Positions 45,956 through 55,391 are shown, counted from the stretch's first letter. The stretch: 64,000 bases of DNA from Chitinophaga horti (GCF_022867795.2 NZ_CP107006.1:3906001-3970000), one strand, 5' to 3'. Made by a program: numbers and translations. Notes: generated by a model not told the origin, from the letters alone.

Positions 45956-46570
45956 CTACTCGAGCCTTCTCATCATCCAGTTATCTACCAGCGTAAACAG
46001 GTGTTGTGGCTGGAACGTCCGCCACTTCGCATTATCTAATAAATGAATATAATTAGTTAGCCGCGAACGCTCGAATTCTTCACGTGTTTGCAGCGGCATA
46101 TTCAAACTTACGATCCATCCGCCCTCATCTTTAATATCATCCCACCACTCTTCGTAATAACAATCGTCAGAAGAAAAGAAGTTGAGCACGTTTTCTGTGA
46201 CCAGGATAAACTTGTAAACACCCCGGGAAATCAGCAGATCGATAATCTCCCGTTTCAGCGTCTGGATGTTGTTTTCGATCGCGTCGTTCCATTCGCCGAT
46301 CAGTTCCAATACGGCGTAGTTGTATTGATAATCAGCAAATAAGATCTTGAGGTAAAGATTAGGGGCGCCGAAGTCGTCCCACTGTGGATGGATATAGTAA
46401 TTGTATACGGTATTCGAATATTCAAACTCGCTATACTCTCGTCCGTAAAAAGGCGACTGCTCATCCTCTTCCGCAGTGTACAAATGCCGCCAGTTATAAA
46501 AGGGTTCTATCTCGTGCATACCTAAATTAATAACGGGTTTATCAATGGGCAATTTAAAGAAAAGCACCAT
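45956..46570 (-). CDS. Conserved protein of unknown function behind murQ
   Basis: 204 residues from ATG 46570; ATGs at 46633 and 46519 are alternatives. The protein is soluble and acidic, with IEPFYNWRHLYTAEEDE, GREYSEFEYSNTVYNYYIHPQWDDFG, VLELIGEWNDAIENNI and ILVTENVLNFFSSDDCYYEEWWDD. I recall similar proteins in many Bacteroidetes but know no function. It is 50 bases downstream of murQ on the same strand, so it may be transcribed with the cell-wall recycling genes. Confidence 0.55.
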   Translation of the reverse strand: MVLFFKLPIDKPVINLGMHEIEPFYNWRHLYTAEEDEQSPFYGREYSEFEYSNTVYNYYIHPQWDDFGAPNLYLKILFADYQYNYAVLELIGEWNDAIENNIQTLKREIIDLLISRGVYKFILVTENVLNFFSSDDCYYEEWWDDIKDEGGWIVSLNMPLQTREEFERSRLTNYIHLLDNAKWRTFQPQHLFTLVDNWMMRRLE

Positions 46571-46682
46571 TAAAAGTTTTTGAAAGAATCCGGATTTTTC
46601 TGTAACATGAAGTACTGAAAAGCACTGTGGCATTGCAACAGCGGGTACTGTTACAATGCCACCAGTTATATTTTACAGCCGG

Positions 46683-47495
46683 TTATTTAACCGCTTCCAC
46701 TGCTTTTTTTACGCTGCCATGCGCTAACAGCAATGCTTTTGCCGCTTCGTAGTCCTGCATGTCCAGGCGTTCCATCAACATTTTAATGCCACGGTCGACC
46801 AGCTTTTCATTGCTTAACTGCATGTTCACCATCTTATTATCCTCTACCCTGCCGAGTTGCACCATTACCGCAGTAGAGATCATGTTGAGTACCAGCTTTT
46901 GCGCTGTTCCGCTTTTCATGCGTGTGCTACCCGTAATGAACTCTGGCCCAACCACCACTTCGATGGGAAAATCGGCTTCGGCAGAGACCGGGGAGCCGGG
47001 GTTACAGGAAATGCTGCCCGTAATAATCCCCTGCCTGCGACATTCGCGCAGCGCATTGATTACGTAAGGCGTGGTACCGCTGGCTGCAATGCCTACGACC
47101 ACATCTTTATCGGAAATATTATGTTTCGTGAGATCTTCCCAGCCTTGTTCGCGGCTATCTTCCGCAAATTCTACCGCTTTACGGATGGCACTGTCGCCAC
47201 CGGCTATCAGCCCGATCACCAGGCCATGCGGTACGCCAAATGTGGGCGGGCATTCTGAAGCGTCCACGATGCCTAAACGGCCACTGGTACCGGCGCCGAT
47301 GTAAAACAACCGTCCGCCCGAAAGCATTTTGTCGGAGATGGCGGTCACCAGCTGTGCGATTTGCGGCATAGCGGCTTCAACGGCCATGGGCACGGTTTTG
47401 TCTTCGTTATTGATGTTTTTCAATAAATCAGGCACGCTCATTTTTTCCAGGTGCCTGTAAGGAGACGGTTGCTCGGTAACTTTCTTAAATTCCAT
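46683..47495 (-). CDS. murQ: N-acetylmuramic acid 6-phosphate etherase
   Basis: 270 residues, slightly shorter than the usual ~300. It has the SIS-domain glycine loop FYIGAGTSGRLGIVDASECPPTFG, and GIAASGTTPYVINAL and SADFPIEVVVGPEFITGSTRMKSGTAQK (family motif G-S-T-R-M-K-x-G-T-A-Q-K). MurQ splits D-lactate from MurNAc-6-P to give GlcNAc-6-P. The kinase that precedes it probably supplies MurNAc-6-P or GlcNAc-6-P, so the two form a recycling unit for peptidoglycan sugars. Confidence 0.94.
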   Translation of the reverse strand: MEFKKVTEQPSPYRHLEKMSVPDLLKNINNEDKTVPMAVEAAMPQIAQLVTAISDKMLSGGRLFYIGAGTSGRLGIVDASECPPTFGVPHGLVIGLIAGGDSAIRKAVEFAEDSREQGWEDLTKHNISDKDVVVGIAASGTTPYVINALRECRRQGIITGSISCNPGSPVSAEADFPIEVVVGPEFITGSTRMKSGTAQKLVLNMISTAVMVQLGRVEDNKMVNMQLSNEKLVDRGIKMLMERLDMQDYEAAKALLLAHGSVKKAVEAVK

Positions 47496-47575
47496 GTTGG
47501 ACGATGCATGACCCGGGTTGCTCTACCGCGGGTGTCTTTTAATTTATAACTGATAACAAATAGTTTGTCGTTTGC

Positions 47576-48430
47576 TTAAGCTTCGCGGTGGTAACTCACC
47601 AATCCGGTCATAGGACTCTTCATGATCTGGCCGAGTTGCAGTTCGAACAACTGGCACAATTCCTCCAGCACATCCTTAAAGTGCCAGGCGATGCCTCCCG
47701 TGAAGTGCAAAGGTACGGTCCAGCTTTCACGGTATTTATACAGATGATTAAAAAAGAACTCGTTCAGCCCGTCTTCCAATATATTTTCGATCATAAAATG
47801 CCCGCGGTTCTCGGCCAGGAAGGGCACAAACGAGGCCAGGTAGCGATTAGCCAACGGTTTGCGGTACACATTATCGAGAATTTCGTCTTTGGTTACATTG
47901 AACCGCTGATCGAACCGGAAACGCATCTCGTCATCGAACGTATGATATAGATAATATTGCAATATCTTCTTACCCAGGAAAGTACCACTGCCCTCGTCGC
48001 CGAGCACGTAGCCCAAACCAGGATTGTTGCTGACGATCGTGCTGCCGTCGTAGTAACAGGAATTAGAACCAGTGCCCAGGATACTCGCTACGCCGGGAGT
48101 ACGACCGCAAAGTCCGCGTGCAGCGGCCATAAGATCGTGCTGCACTTCACACGCAGATTGTGAAAAGCTCGCCTGCAGGCTGTTCAGCACCTTTTTGGCA
48201 TTGATAGGACTGGCACAACCGGTACCATAGAAGTATACGGCTTCGATGGACGTGCCGGCGGGCATTTGCGACAGCAGCTCAGTCTTAAATATAGCAGTGA
48301 TTTGTTCCTGGTCCTGAAAGTACGGGCTGATGCCCTGTGTATGGTAGGTTGTTGACTTATCTCCCTGTAACAGGCACCATTCCGTTTTGGTAGATCCACT
48401 GTCGGCTATCAGCATCGTGTTTGCAGGCAT
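47576..48430 (-). CDS. BadF/BadG-type sugar kinase (MurK/NagK-like)
   Basis: 284 residues. The phosphate-1 loop is LIADSGSTKTEW, connect/phosphate-2 are ASILGTGSNSCYYDG and GLGYVLGDEGSGTFLGKKIL, and TGGIAWHF closes the ATP site. This is the N-acetylglucosamine/N-acetylmuramate kinase group of the BadF/BadG/BcrA/D ATPases. Because murQ follows 80 bases downstream, phosphorylation of MurNAc and/or GlcNAc from cell-wall turnover is the most likely role, inferred from context. Confidence 0.85.
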   Translation of the reverse strand: MPANTMLIADSGSTKTEWCLLQGDKSTTYHTQGISPYFQDQEQITAIFKTELLSQMPAGTSIEAVYFYGTGCASPINAKKVLNSLQASFSQSACEVQHDLMAAARGLCGRTPGVASILGTGSNSCYYDGSTIVSNNPGLGYVLGDEGSGTFLGKKILQYYLYHTFDDEMRFRFDQRFNVTKDEILDNVYRKPLANRYLASFVPFLAENRGHFMIENILEDGLNEFFFNHLYKYRESWTVPLHFTGGIAWHFKDVLEELCQLFELQLGQIMKSPMTGLVSYHREA

Positions 48431-48494
48431 ACCTTCTGGTTGTGTTTAGGAAATTAAATAAGATGAATGGATGATGTTTTGCTTTTGAATATGC

Positions 48495-48502
48495 TATTTT
48501 TG
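48495..48502 (+). promoter_or_regulatory. Promoter -7 element of the S41 protease gene
   Basis: TATTTTTG fits TAnnTTTG and lies 86 bases before the ATG at 48588. Confidence 0.4.
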
Positions 48503-48587
48503 TCACAAGTTAAGGAAAACGCTTTCACTAAAGCAAATTATAAAACCAGTAACCGGGACCAAACTTAAGCGGTTAATTAAAGTTTTT

Positions 48588-50192
48588 ATGCCGAACAACA
48601 GGAAGTTGAATGTATTCTTACCCTTGTTATTTGCGATTGTATTAGCACTGGGAATGTATTTGGGACATAAGATGCCGGCTGCGAGAAACAGCGACTCTGC
48701 GATATTTTTCAGGCAGAACAACCGGGCGACCCTCCAGGAAGTGCTGGACCTCTTGAAATTCAATTATGTAGATACATTGGATGTAAATGACATACAGCAG
48801 GAAGCCATCGAAGGCATGCTGAGTCACCTCGACCCACACTCCATATATATACCTCCTGCGCAGGTGCAGGCAGTGAATGAAGATCTGCAGGGGAATTTTG
48901 AAGGTATCGGGGTTGAGTTCAATATTACGAACGATACCGTGAATGTGGCAGGTGTGATCCCTGGCGGGCCTTCGGCCGATGCAGGTGTGATTACCGGGGA
49001 TAAGATCATCAAAGTAAATGACTCTCTCATCGCTGGTAAAAAGATCACTTCCGAAAACATCCGTAAACTGTTACGTGGCCCGAACGGCAGCAAGGTAAAA
49101 ACGACCATGTTGCGCGACGGGCAGCTGATAGATATGGTGATCAAACGTGGGTTTATTCCGTTGTTGAGCGTAGATGCCGCCTACATGCTGGAACCCGGCA
49201 CCGGCTATATCAAGCTGAACAAGTTCTCCGAAACGAGCTACGATGAATTTGTGGCCGCAGTAAGGAAACTCACGAAAGAAGGTATGACCAGCCTGGTACT
49301 GGACCTGCGCCAGAACAACGGCGGTTTGCTGGATGCAGCGACCCGTATTGCGGACGAGCTGCTGGAAGACCGTAAGCTGATCGTGTACACACAAGGTAAA
49401 GCCTATCCACGACAGGATTATAAAACACAAAAACCCGGCTCCTTTGAAAAAGGCCCGCTGGCAATCCTGGTAGATGAAGGCTCCGCCTCTGCCAGTGAAA
49501 TTCTTGCCGGTGCCGTACAAGACCATGACCGCGGACAAATTATCGGCCGTCGCACCTTTGGTAAAGGCCTGGTGCAGGAACCATTTGAACTGAGCAACGG
49601 TGGCACCCTTCGCCTCACCATTGCACGGTACTACCTGCCATCTAACCGCAGTATACAGAAGTCTTATAAAGACGGTCGCGCGGCTTACGACGAAGATCTT
49701 ACCGAACGATACAACCACGGAGAATTCCTGAACGGCGACAGCATCCGCATTGCCGACACCGTAAAATATCATACCGACAACGGCCGCATCGTGTACGGTG
49801 GCGGTGGTATTACGCCAGATGTGTTTATTCCGTTCGATACGTCGCGTTATTCCGCGGCGCTGACCGAATTATATACACGCACTACCTTCTCCGACTTTGT
49901 GTACAATTATTATATCACCCATCGCGCGCAGTTCGCGCCTTACAAAACCCCGGAAGACTTTACGAAGCAATTCGTGATCACGCCTGAACTGTACCGCGAG
50001 TTCCTGGCCTATGCGGGTAAGGACAACATTAAAGTAAGCACCATTTCGGCGCATGACGAACCGGAGATCAAAACCAGGCTGAAGGCGATGTTCGCCAGGC
50101 AGCTCTGGAGAACGGAAGGCTTTTACCAGGTGAGTAACGGGGCCGACCAGGTGGTGAAACGGGCGATAGACGAATTAAAGAAAAGCAAGTAA
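48588..50192 (+). CDS. S41 family C-terminal processing protease (CtpA-like)
   Basis: 534 residues. One N-terminal membrane anchor (LNVFLPLLFAIVLALGMYLG) is followed by a PDZ domain (about 90-170, with EGIGVEFNITNDTVNVAGV and GDKIIKVND) and the protease domain with the catalytic dyad S301 (EGSASASEILAGA) and K326 (TFGKGLVQ), 25 residues apart as in CtpA. VLDLRQNNGGLLDAA is also family-typical. It trims or degrades periplasmic proteins, probably acting with lipoprotein adaptors. Divergent from the kinase gene. Confidence 0.92.
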   Translation: MPNNRKLNVFLPLLFAIVLALGMYLGHKMPAARNSDSAIFFRQNNRATLQEVLDLLKFNYVDTLDVNDIQQEAIEGMLSHLDPHSIYIPPAQVQAVNEDLQGNFEGIGVEFNITNDTVNVAGVIPGGPSADAGVITGDKIIKVNDSLIAGKKITSENIRKLLRGPNGSKVKTTMLRDGQLIDMVIKRGFIPLLSVDAAYMLEPGTGYIKLNKFSETSYDEFVAAVRKLTKEGMTSLVLDLRQNNGGLLDAATRIADELLEDRKLIVYTQGKAYPRQDYKTQKPGSFEKGPLAILVDEGSASASEILAGAVQDHDRGQIIGRRTFGKGLVQEPFELSNGGTLRLTIARYYLPSNRSIQKSYKDGRAAYDEDLTERYNHGEFLNGDSIRIADTVKYHTDNGRIVYGGGGITPDVFIPFDTSRYSAALTELYTRTTFSDFVYNYYITHRAQFAPYKTPEDFTKQFVITPELYREFLAYAGKDNIKVSTISAHDEPEIKTRLKAMFARQLWRTEGFYQVSNGADQVVKRAIDELKKSK

Positions 50193-50205
50193 GTACTATC
50201 AAATA

Positions 50206-50238
50206 AAAAAGGAGAAACGTTGATCGTCTCTCCTTTTT
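50206..50238. terminator. Bidirectional terminator between S41 protease gene and membrane protein gene
   Basis: A stem of ten A-T/G-C pairs plus three inner pairs (50206-50219 with 50225-50238, one mismatch) and T/A tracts on both sides. Confidence 0.7.
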
Positions 50239-50243
50239 CTTTT

Positions 50244-50675
50244 TTAAGATAATGATTCCCTGACCACCACATCTGGCTTCAGGTCATAAAAGAAGATACA
50301 GCCTTCGATGGCCAGCACATAAGATCCGTAAATCCAGAAGTTGAAAGAATCCGGTGACATATTGCCGGAGCTTACAGAGACCAGGAAAAACGGCACATAC
50401 GCGTACACAATGCCCAGTACCATCAGGATGGCTTTGATAGTGGAGGGATTGTCGTGCCGCGCGTTGAGCCAGCGGGTGGAGAAGTACAGCAGTACCCAGC
50501 CCGGGATGGAAAATAAAGTACCCCAAATAAAGGCGAGTGCAACGAACAGCAGCGACAATTCGCTTACTACGTTAAGACCTCTTACGAGCATAAAAGCCAT
50601 GTAAATAAGGGGAGTAATGCCGAAGGCGGTGAGCCATACGTTCATAGCGTACTCAAAAGAATTAGTACGGTTCAT
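50244..50675 (-). CDS. Small membrane protein of unknown function
   Basis: 143 residues with four transmembrane segments (about 12-30, 36-58, 78-100, 112-130). I recognise no motif. The ends are short and polar. The next gene at 50880 has the same size, topology and strand, though the sequences are not obviously alike. Confidence 0.5.
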   Translation of the reverse strand: MNRTNSFEYAMNVWLTAFGITPLIYMAFMLVRGLNVVSELSLLFVALAFIWGTLFSIPGWVLLYFSTRWLNARHDNPSTIKAILMVLGIVYAYVPFFLVSVSSGNMSPDSFNFWIYGSYVLAIEGCIFFYDLKPDVVVRESLS

Positions 50676-50879
50676 AGGGATTCGGTTTTAATGATGACTG
50701 CCTCGGCAGCCAATAGGTGTATAGTTAGGAAATATTCGCCCGGTTTACGGTTTAAAATAAGTTTACGATGCAATAATATGCAGAAAATACCACATACAAC
50801 ATACAGTGCGGCCCATGGCGGGTTTAAGGCTGTTTAAAGGGGTAGCGTTCAAGGGGTTAAGGAGGGTGTTATTTTCGTG

Positions 50880-51284
50880 TTATATGGGATCTTTTAGCTT
50901 GAGAGGGAAACACCAGATGATGGTGGCGGCGGGTATAAAAAAGCAGCCGGCTAAAAGCAGCATTTCTGCATCGATAGCACCCAACACTAATATAATAGCG
51001 CCGAGTAACAGGGCTATTGAAGCGATGCAAATGAGCTTCAGGCTATCTGCATCAGGTAAAAAACGCTCAAGGATAGCGGCCCCGATACCTACGATCACTA
51101 ATATCGGCAGTGAAAATACAAAAGAGATCCAGGCTGTCACCGCTAATGTGCCTGGTATATCGGTACCTGGTCTGCCCAACCAAAACATGATAATACATGA
51201 AAGTACGATACCTGTCAACAGGCTGAACAACCAGGAATAGAATACGAATTGGAAGAGATTGCGGTATTTATCGGGCGGAAGCAT
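50880..51284 (-). CDS. Small membrane protein of unknown function
   Basis: 134 residues with four transmembrane segments (about 14-34, 45-68, 78-98, 105-125). No family recognised. It lies 204 bases upstream of the gene at 50244 with the same orientation; no gene is visible in that gap. Confidence 0.5.
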   Translation of the reverse strand: MLPPDKYRNLFQFVFYSWLFSLLTGIVLSCIIMFWLGRPGTDIPGTLAVTAWISFVFSLPILVIVGIGAAILERFLPDADSLKLICIASIALLLGAIILVLGAIDAEMLLLAGCFFIPAATIIWCFPLKLKDPI

Positions 51285-51337
51285 ATTAGTGCGGTTTGAA
51301 GCAATATAGGGTAGGCGCGAGCATCCTCAAAATAAAA

Positions 51338-51360
51338 ACCCCTCCGCCGTGGCGAAGGGG
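51338..51360 (-). terminator. Terminator after the small lipoprotein gene
   Basis: A 10-bp stem with one mismatch (CCCCTCCGCC with GGCGAAGGGG) and a T tract on the minus strand. Confidence 0.65.
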
Positions 51361-51405
51361 AATTACTTCTTGCAAGAAATTTATCGTAAAACGATCTTTC
51401 CTTGA

Positions 51406-51603
51406 TTAGTGGTGAGCTGAAGTGTCAACAGCAGTTGAATCAGTTACGATAGCTGCAGAATCAGTTGCAACTGGAGCAACAGGCTCAGCAGGAGTTACTA
51501 CAGCTGGAGAATCAACAGCAGTTGAATCGTTAGTAGTAGAAGATGCATTGTTGCAAGCTGCGAACATACCAGCAGCGATAGCGAGAACGAATAATTTTTT
51601 CAT
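51406..51603 (-). CDS. Small low-complexity lipoprotein
   Basis: 65 residues from ATG 51603. MKKLFVLAIAAGMFAACNN is a signal peptide with lipobox, so the protein is lipidated. The mature 48 residues consist only of Ala, Thr, Ser, Val, Asp, Pro and a few Glu, with the repeated pattern D-S-T/P-A-V (DSTAVDS, DSAAIVTDSTAVDTS). Such short entropic lipoproteins are common in Bacteroidetes and have no known function. It has a promoter and a terminator of its own. Confidence 0.65.
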   Translation of the reverse strand: MKKLFVLAIAAGMFAACNNASSTTNDSTAVDSPAVVTPAEPVAPVATDSAAIVTDSTAVDTSAHH

Positions 51604-51627
51604 TTGATTTTTAGGTTTAAATCGACG

Positions 51628-51657
51628 CAAAGCTATTCAATTTTTCGAATATACAAA
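51628..51657 (-). promoter_or_regulatory. Promoter of the small lipoprotein gene
   Basis: Minus-strand TTTG at 51657-51654, an 18-base spacer and TAGCTTTG at 51635-51628. Confidence 0.65.
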
Positions 51658-51693
51658 ACATCAAAAAGTATAATAAGTATATTTTTACCCTGT

Positions 51694-53013
51694 TTACTTC
51701 TTTCTAAAGAAGATTTTTATCGGAACACCCTGGAAATCAAAGTGACTTCTCAGCTGGTTTTCCAGATAATTTTTATACGGCTGCTTAATATCGTCCGGTA
51801 AATTGGCAAAAAATGCAAAAGCAGGGGTATATGTAGGCAATTGCGTCACATATTTTATTTTGATAGGTGTGCCGCGAACTACCGGCGGCTTGAAGGATTC
51901 GATGGCTTTCAACATCACATCGTTCAATTTCGAGGTAGGTACCTTCTTTTTACGGTTCTCTGCCACCTGCAACGCCATTTCGATAGCTTTGAAGATACGC
52001 TGTTTCTCAGGTACGGAGGTGAAGATGATCGGCACATCTACGAATGGAGCCATCCTGTTTTTGAGTTCCTTTTCGTAATCGCGAACGCTGTTGGTTTCCT
52101 TATCTTCCACCAGGTCCCATTTATTAACCAGCACTACCACGCCCTTGCCTTTACGGGCGGCCAGGCTGAAAATGCTGAGGTCCTGAGCGGTGATGCCTTT
52201 TTCGGCATCCAGCAGCAACATACATACATCCGCCTCGTCCACGGCACGGATCGCCCGGATCACGGAATAGAACTCGAGGTCTTCGTGTACTTTGGATTTA
52301 CGACGGATACCCGCAGTATCGATCAGTATAAAGTCTTTCTGGAAAAGTTTATAGCGGGTATGAATGGTATCACGGGTGGTGCCGGCAATATCGGAAACGA
52401 TGTTACGCTCCTCTCCTACCAATGCGTTCAGCAGAGATGATTTACCAACGTTGGGCTGACCGATGATCGCGATCTTCGGAATACCTTCATCTTCTGGTGA
52501 CACCTCGTCAACCTCATCGTTGTAATGAGTAACCACATCATCCAGCAATTCGCCGGTACCGCTGCCGGTAATAGACGACAGGAAGAAAGTGCGTTCGAAA
52601 CCGAGGCTGTAAAATTCAGTCGCATCCAGCAGACGTTCGCTATTGTCTACTTTATTTACGACAACGTACACGGGCTTGTCCGTACGACGCAGCTGATCGG
52701 CCATGCTGGCGTCCAGGTCGGTAATGCCGGTGGTTACATCACACATGAAGAGGATCACATTTGCCTCATTCATGGCAACAATCACCTGTTTGCGGATTTC
52801 GCGTTCGAAGATATCGTCACTGCCTACGACGAAACCGCCGGTATCGATCACGTTGAAAGTTTTGCCATTCCAGTCGGCCACACCATATTGCCTGTCGCGG
52901 GTTACGCCGCTGAAGTCATCAACGATGGCTTTTCGTTGCTCGAGCAAACGGTTAAACAAAGTTGATTTTCCTACGTTCGGACGTCCCACAATAGCTACAG
53001 TAAAACCAGCCAT
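51694..53013 (-). CDS. der: GTPase Der (EngA)
   Basis: 439 residues with two complete GTPase domains: the first has VGRPNVGKSTLFNRLL and VINKVDNSE-type NKxD (VVNKVDNSE), the second has IGQPNVGKSSLLNALVG and VVLVNKWDLVEDK. The C-terminal KH-like domain ends with NYLENQLRSHFDFQGVPI. Der is needed for 50S ribosome assembly. It lies 32 bases downstream of era on the same strand. Confidence 0.97.
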   Translation of the reverse strand: MAGFTVAIVGRPNVGKSTLFNRLLEQRKAIVDDFSGVTRDRQYGVADWNGKTFNVIDTGGFVVGSDDIFEREIRKQVIVAMNEANVILFMCDVTTGITDLDASMADQLRRTDKPVYVVVNKVDNSERLLDATEFYSLGFERTFFLSSITGSGTGELLDDVVTHYNDEVDEVSPEDEGIPKIAIIGQPNVGKSSLLNALVGEERNIVSDIAGTTRDTIHTRYKLFQKDFILIDTAGIRRKSKVHEDLEFYSVIRAIRAVDEADVCMLLLDAEKGITAQDLSIFSLAARKGKGVVVLVNKWDLVEDKETNSVRDYEKELKNRMAPFVDVPIIFTSVPEKQRIFKAIEMALQVAENRKKKVPTSKLNDVMLKAIESFKPPVVRGTPIKIKYVTQLPTYTPAFAFFANLPDDIKQPYKNYLENQLRSHFDFQGVPIKIFFRKK

Positions 53014-53045
53014 GGTATAATTCGTTTTTAAAAATTTCTAAATGA

Positions 53046-53918
53046 TCAGAATCCGTATTCTTTAAGATACGTATCGTTGTCGCGCCATTTGCCGCGCACT
53101 TTTACAAACAGTTCGAGGAACACTTTACGTCCCACAAATTGTTCGATATCTTTTCTGGCCTGCGTTCCGAGTTCGCGGATGGACCTGCCTTTTTCTCCGA
53201 GGATGATCGCTTTCTGCGTTTCGCGGGTAACGATGATCTCTGCGGTGATTTTAGTAAGCGTGTCTTTTTCCTGGAACTGCGTAACGATCACAGTCGTGTG
53301 ATAAGGGATTTCCTCATCGTACAGGTGAAATATTTTTTCGCGTACCATCTCCGCTACGAAGAAGCGGGTGGAGCGGTCTGTTAATGTATCTTCCGGGTAA
53401 AAAGGTTCGCCCTCGGGCAAAAAAGAAACGATGGCTTCTTTCAGCTCTTTCAGCCCCTTCTTTTGCACTGCTGCGATAGGGATGATGGCTTTGGCCTTGC
53501 CCCAGTTCTTCCCTCTTTCGGTCATGGCTTCCAGTTCTTCTTTGGAAAGCGTATCAACTTTATTGATGACGAGAACAACTGTTGGCGTTTTCAGTTTCAA
53601 TGCATCGAACATCTCGAAGCTTTCTTCCACGCGATCGCGCGGATCGAGCATGAGTAATGCCACGTCCGCGTCTTCAAGAGCGGATTTCACCGCGCCCATC
53701 ATTTTCTCGTGCAATTTGTATTTAGGATCGATGATACCTGGTGTGTCCGAGAACACTATCTGGTAACCGGGTTCAGTAAGCACAGCTGTAATACGGTGGC
53801 GGGTGGTTTGCACCTTTGGCGATACAATGGCCAGCTTTTCACCGAGCAGCGCGTTTAACAGCGTGCTTTTGCCGGCGTTTGGCTTACCGAATATGTTTAC
53901 AAATCCTGCGCGGTGCAT
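53046..53918 (-). CDS. era: GTPase Era
   Basis: 290 residues. The GTPase domain starts HRAGFVNIFGKPNAGKSTLLNALLG, has FSDTPGI and VVLVINKVDTLSK, and the C-terminal KH domain contains ILGEKGRSIRELGTQARKDIEQFVG. Era binds 16S rRNA at the 3' end and takes part in 30S assembly. Gene order era-der suggests a small ribosome-assembly operon. Confidence 0.97.
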   Translation of the reverse strand: MHRAGFVNIFGKPNAGKSTLLNALLGEKLAIVSPKVQTTRHRITAVLTEPGYQIVFSDTPGIIDPKYKLHEKMMGAVKSALEDADVALLMLDPRDRVEESFEMFDALKLKTPTVVLVINKVDTLSKEELEAMTERGKNWGKAKAIIPIAAVQKKGLKELKEAIVSFLPEGEPFYPEDTLTDRSTRFFVAEMVREKIFHLYDEEIPYHTTVIVTQFQEKDTLTKITAEIIVTRETQKAIILGEKGRSIRELGTQARKDIEQFVGRKVFLELFVKVRGKWRDNDTYLKEYGF

Positions 53919-54000
53919 GGTGGTCTTTAAATTTAATTGATGAACAATAGTAAGGATGAGGGTTAACGATGATGCAAATATCCTTCTATCGACCCAAATA

Positions 54001-54029
54001 AAAAAAGCCGAAACAAGTTCGGCTTTTTT
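54001..54029. terminator. Terminator between tRNA gene and era
   Basis: A 12-bp perfect stem (54001-54012 with 54018-54029), a 5-base loop and A/T tracts on both sides. Confidence 0.85.
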
Positions 54030-54039
54030 CTAGTTCTTG

Positions 54040-54111
<72 letters not shown>

Positions 54112-54738
54112 ATGTGGATGCAAATATAGGCTAGTTTTCATTGCCGCCAAATCTTTATTTTAAAAATTCAGACAAACGCTTTCAACACATTCTCTCAAAC
54201 ACAGTACAGCAAAGCGTTTCAGGCGACAAATATTTTTTACAAAAAATTAATACAGCCTACTCAACAGTTCATTTCTATGCTGATGTTGCATACTAACATT
54301 GCGAAAAGATCGTGCCAGTGTGCATCTCCCATGATGAAAAAAGCATATCTGGAAACCTTGCCCAGGCGAGGTCTTCATCGGAGCGTTCGACTTGTTACGC
54401 GATTGCTGCGATGATTTATTTTCTGAGATGTCGGGATTCGAATGGCGAAAGGAAAGTTTGATAGTTGTTACAACCACAAAGCATGCTCAGGAAATCAACA
54501 TTACGGGCGTGAACGAAACAGGCTTGTTGCAGACGACTAATGCGACCGCCGTGCACTCGCCGAGAACAGCTGGCCCAATCAAAACAAACCTCATGTGCAG
54601 TCATACACATAATGAGCACGAAACCTGCACATGAGTGTTGTTCCGCTGACATCAAACCTGGCAAGCGCCCATCAATAACATCCGAAGCAACGATGAAGAC
54701 AACCTCTCATCTTATGCACACCGGCACAATCAACACGA
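54112..54738. other. 627-bp region without a recognised gene
   Basis: All frames here are short and look like chance frames. One notable element is an 11-base perfect inverted repeat (54590-54600 CTCATGTGCAG with 54625-54635) that leaves a 24-base loop. I cannot assign an RNA or gene. Confidence 0.5.
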
Positions 54739-55122
54739 CTAAAACGGCAAATCATCCGCCGTCTGCGGCCCGTAAGCGACCGGCTGTTCGGTTCCTCCGG
54801 CAGCCTCTCGTTTGCCGCCTAACAACTTACACTTACTCACCAGTATGCGCAGTGCTGCACCTGGCTTGCCTTCTTTGTCGGCGTAAGCTTCTACACGCGG
54901 CGTGCCTTCGATAAACACCTGCATGCCTTGTGTAAGATAAGGACCAATGTTCGGCTGGCCCCACAACGCACAGTCGGCCCAAACCGTTCGCTCATGCTGC
55001 TGGCCCTGGGCATCTTTAAAACGTTCATTGTAAGCAACCGTAAAATTTAATACGTGCTTTCCATTCAATTCTTTGGAAACGGCATTTTGCCCCAAATGCC
55101 CAATCATCTGGAATTTGATCAT
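54739..55122 (-). CDS. ssb: Single-stranded DNA-binding protein
   Basis: 127 residues. The OB fold is recognised from MIKFQMIGHLGQNAVSKELNG, VLNFTVAYNERF, TVWADCALWGQ and GMQVFIEGTPRVEAY. The C-terminus DDLPF is the acidic tip through which SSB recruits repair and replication partners. This is a short SSB and may be one of several copies; the main chromosomal SSB often lies elsewhere. Confidence 0.93.
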   Translation of the reverse strand: MIKFQMIGHLGQNAVSKELNGKHVLNFTVAYNERFKDAQGQQHERTVWADCALWGQPNIGPYLTQGMQVFIEGTPRVEAYADKEGKPGAALRILVSKCKLLGGKREAAGGTEQPVAYGPQTADDLPF

Positions 55123-55245
55123 TGATCAAGTTTTTAGGTTAACGAATAAAATATCGGGCTTTTGTTTTGCTTGTGGGGGAATATGAAGATACGCTTTTCT
55201 AAAAAGCAGCAAAATAATTTTTGCATTTATTTATCCTGCGCACAC

Positions 55246-55253
55246 TACCTTTG
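55246..55253 (+). promoter_or_regulatory. Promoter of the TPP riboswitch-receptor transcript
   Basis: TACCTTTG fits TAnnTTTG, with TTTG at 55220-55223 (22-base spacer). Transcription would begin near 55260, giving a leader of about 265 bases. Confidence 0.55.
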
Positions 55254-55262
55254 TATCGGAAA

Positions 55263-55306
55263 CCGGCCAGACACATGGCCGGCAAGGCAGCTGAATAACC
55301 GCTGCC
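55263..55306 (+). other. Two short hairpins in the TPP leader
   Basis: CCGGCCA/TGGCCGG (55263-55269 with 55276-55282) and GGCAGC/GCTGCC (55286-55291 with 55301-55306) lie just 5' of the aptamer. Their role is unknown. Confidence 0.5.
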
Positions 55307-55308
55307 AG

Positions 55309-55391
55309 TTTCACCTCGGGGTGCCTTACTATCAGGCTGAGATCAGACTCGTTGAACCTGGGCCAGGTAATGCTGGTTAGGAAAGGAAGGA
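55309..55391 (+). promoter_or_regulatory. TPP (THI-box) riboswitch
   Basis: The ordered THI core is present: GGGGTGCC at 55318, GGCTGAGATCA at 55335, TTGAACCTG at 55352, then GGTAATGC and GAAAGGAAG. These are the conserved thiamine pyrophosphate-binding segments. It precedes a TonB-dependent receptor, so the receptor is predicted to import thiamine or a related compound. No terminator is evident between aptamer and gene, which suggests control of translation. Confidence 0.92.

Noticed and set aside
54540-54914. Plus-strand frame of 124 codons
   Set aside because: Overlaps ssb antisense and has a low-complexity, unlikely composition.
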